From positions 1 through 17,029 of the forward strand of contig JAGBBI010000211.1 in NCBI GenBank assembly GCA_017938565.1: a stretch of DNA of 17,029 nucleotides. The letters are read 5' to 3'. The notes below the pieces were generated by a model. It was given only the letters and a program-made list of their open reading frames with translations, was not told where the DNA came from and did no database searches. Source of the stretch: Clostridia bacterium. GTDB taxonomy: Bacteria > Bacillota_A > Clostridia > Christensenellales > UBA1242. Both the position numbers and the translations under genes were made by a program. Numbering within the stretch: position 1 is the first letter of the stretch; each line of letters opens with the position of its first letter. Positions 15,551-17,029 of the stretch are shown in pieces.

Positions 15551-15603
15551 TCAGAGACTCCCATACTTATTTCATAAGACTCTCAAGCTAAATTAAATAT
15601 TGT

Positions 15604-16839
15604 TTATTCAACAATTACTTTTACATATAGCTTTTTGCCTTTCTTCAATATTGTTTCTTCTTTTGGTGATACAATCATCTTAAAATCTATTACTTTATCG
15701 CCATCCATTGTAATTCCACCCTGCTCTATTAGCCTTCTTGCTTCACTTCTAGATGAACATATCTTTGCCTTTTCACATAATTCGCAAATATTCATCCCCT
15801 CTCCAAATTCAGCTTTTGAAATTGCGATGGTCGGCATATCTGCACTTTCTCCACTTCCATTAAACACATCAAAAGTCGCCTTTTGAGCAACTATAGCATC
15901 TTCTTCACCACGAACAAATTTACATATCTCATATGCCATTCTGTGCTTTGCTTTTACAATGTCTTCGGCAATTATTTGTTTTACTTCTTGCATTGGGATA
16001 TCTGTAAATAAAGCGAACATCATCTCTACGCAAGCGTCTGGCGTTTGGTAAATACCTTGATAAAAATCATAAGGCGATATTTTGTCTTTATCAATCCAAA
16101 TTGCGCCCTTTTCGGTCTTCCCCATTTTTTTGCCTTCTGGAGTTAACAACAATGGATTTGTTGCCCCGATTAATTGAATATCGGTACCATTAGCAAAGTT
16201 AAGTTTTCGTTGAAGTTCTACGCCGGCAACAATATTTCCCCATTGGTCCGCACCGCCATATTGCAAAGTACAGCCATACTTTCTGTTTAGATGAATAAAA
16301 TCATATGCCTGCATCAACATATAGCCCATTTCAAAGAACGTCAATCCACCCTCGTTAATTCTATTTGCATAAATTTCACTTGAAAGCATTTTATTTACAT
16401 TAAAATGAATACCTACTTCACGCATAAAATCAATATAATCGTAACCCTTAAACCAGTCTGCATTATTTACTATTACAGCAGGATTTTCTCCGTCGAAGTC
16501 TAAAAATACTTTTAGTGTGTTCTTAATTTTTGAAATATTATTTTCAATTTCTTCTTTTGTAAGCATTTTGCGAAGTTCAGTTTTCCCAGATGGATCTCCA
16601 ACACAAGCAGTCGCTCCCCCCATCAAAACAACGACCTTATGTCCCGCCTGCTGAAACCTTCTTAAAATACAATATGGTACACAGTGCCCTATATGCAAAC
16701 TATCTGCGGTTGGATCGCTTCCCTCATACAAAACAATTGGCTCGCCACTTTCAAGTTTTTCCTGCAAAGCCTTTTCATCGGTACATTGATACAACAATCC
16801 TCTTTCTTTTAATTTTTTAAACAAATTTACATCTACCAT
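15604..16839 (-). CDS. tyrS: Tyrosyl-tRNA synthetase
   Basis: Charges tRNA-Tyr with tyrosine using ATP. The 411 residues are normal for the bacterial type. The class I HIGH motif is exact at 49-52 within DPTADSLHIGH. The second signature is KMGKT near 238, the usual non-KMSKS form for this enzyme. GGADQWGNIVAG holds the tyrosine and Rossmann contacts. The C-terminal S4 RNA-binding domain (about 345-411) shows ARRLIEQGGITMDG. AAGGAG lies 4 bases before the ATG, directly after the T-box terminator, so the gene is read only when uncharged tRNA-Tyr stabilises the antiterminator. Confidence 0.97.
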   Translation of the reverse strand: MVDVNLFKKLKERGLLYQCTDEKALQEKLESGEPIVLYEGSDPTADSLHIGHCVPYCILRRFQQAGHKVVVLMGGATACVGDPSGKTELRKMLTKEEIENNISKIKNTLKVFLDFDGENPAVIVNNADWFKGYDYIDFMREVGIHFNVNKMLSSEIYANRINEGGLTFFEMGYMLMQAYDFIHLNRKYGCTLQYGGADQWGNIVAGVELQRKLNFANGTDIQLIGATNPLLLTPEGKKMGKTEKGAIWIDKDKISPYDFYQGIYQTPDACVEMMFALFTDIPMQEVKQIIAEDIVKAKHRMAYEICKFVRGEEDAIVAQKATFDVFNGSGESADMPTIAISKAEFGEGMNICELCEKAKICSSRSEARRLIEQGGITMDGDKVIDFKMIVSPKEETILKKGKKLYVKVIVE

Positions 16840-16855
16840 TTTTTCTCCTTATAAT

Positions 16856-16901
16856 AAAAAGCACGCCTCTACTCCTTAAACTTTAAGGACGAAGCGTGCT
16901 T
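16856..16901 (-). terminator. T-box-controlled terminator before tyrS
   Basis: AAGCACGC (16901-16894) pairs with GCGTGCTT on the other arm (next to 16861), with an inner helix TCCTTAAA / TTTAAGGA (16873-16889). Five T follow at 16860-16856. The inner CCTT can instead pair with the AAGG of the T-box, which is the alternative antiterminator. Confidence 0.9.
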
Positions 16902-17029
16902 ACTCGTGGTACCACCTTAATTCATCGCAATAAATATTACGACCTCATTTTACCAAATTCGCTGTTGGCGGGCGTCTTGCTCTTGTTTTGTAATTCACCA
17001 GCTTCTGTAAATAAGTCTTGCACCAACCG
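16856..17029 (-). promoter_or_regulatory. Tyrosine-specific T-box leader of tyrS (5' end cut by window)
   Basis: The T-box core AAGGTGGTACCACG is at 16918-16905 on the minus strand, with the UGGU bulge that would pair with the tRNA-Tyr acceptor end. A hairpin like stem III (16926-16941) precedes it. Further upstream the stem I distal element GGTTGGTGCAAGAC touches the right edge, and GTGAATTACAAAAC presents the specifier UAC (16992-16990), a tyrosine codon. Stem I is missing its 5' strand, so the leader continues beyond the window. Uncharged tRNA-Tyr should favour the antiterminator and let tyrS be transcribed. Confidence 0.92.

Noticed and set aside
15551..15603. GAGAGTC / GGAGTCTC repeats between tyrS and the next gene as a regulatory hairpin
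   Set aside because: Only about four base pairs can form; the purine stretch is explained by the ribosome binding site.
16120..16135. KMGKT in TyrS as a damaged KMSKS motif
   Set aside because: KxGKT forms are normal for bacterial tyrosyl-tRNA synthetases.
852..16839. Possible UGA-to-Trp recoding because no gene ends in UGA
   Set aside because: Conserved genes are full length under the standard code and the Trp codon checked is TGG, so there is no sign of recoding.

Overview
The window comes from a low-GC Gram-positive-type bacterium, most likely an uncultured member of the Clostridia (Bacillota). The evidence is the AT-rich sequence, whiA and spoVG, a T-box leader on tyrS, the murB / PHP / whiA / dnaE / pfkA gene order, and strong AGGAG-type ribosome binding sites. 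All 15 protein genes lie on the minus strand. No convincing plus-strand gene, tRNA, rRNA, CRISPR array or mobile element is visible. Genus or species cannot be named from this sequence.

In transcription order (right to left), the window opens with a tyrosine-specific T-box leader, cut by the right edge, that controls tyrS. A polymerase-beta-fold nucleotidyltransferase (14729-15550) and a sugar-nucleotidyltransferase-like gene (13705-14607) follow. Next come spoVG with its own terminator and rpmE with a consensus sigma-A promoter and its own terminator. A translation/repair group, prmC-prfA-uvrC, ends at a strong terminator (9200-9234). The last run is a membrane-anchored solute-binding-like protein, murB, a PHP phosphoesterase, whiA, dnaE, pfkA, and a TPR-like protein that runs off the left edge. 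Gaps in this run are 0-51 bases, so it reads as one operon joining cell-wall precursor synthesis, a cell-division/metabolism regulator, the replicative polymerase and glycolysis.

Most genes are ordinary housekeeping genes with intact motifs. The exceptions carry the interest. The release factor RF1 reads GGR where nearly every release factor reads GGQ, although prmC, which modifies that glutamine, sits next to it and looks intact. UvrC stops right after its nuclease domain and lacks the C-terminal helix-hairpin-helix domain. PfkA has Asn at position 103 where GGDGS is usual. The rapZ and yvcK genes that often sit just before whiA are absent. The solute-binding-like protein has a membrane anchor but no lipobox and no transporter genes beside it. 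I see no clear new multi-gene system; the RF1 substitution is the strongest lead, and a base-call error must be excluded first.
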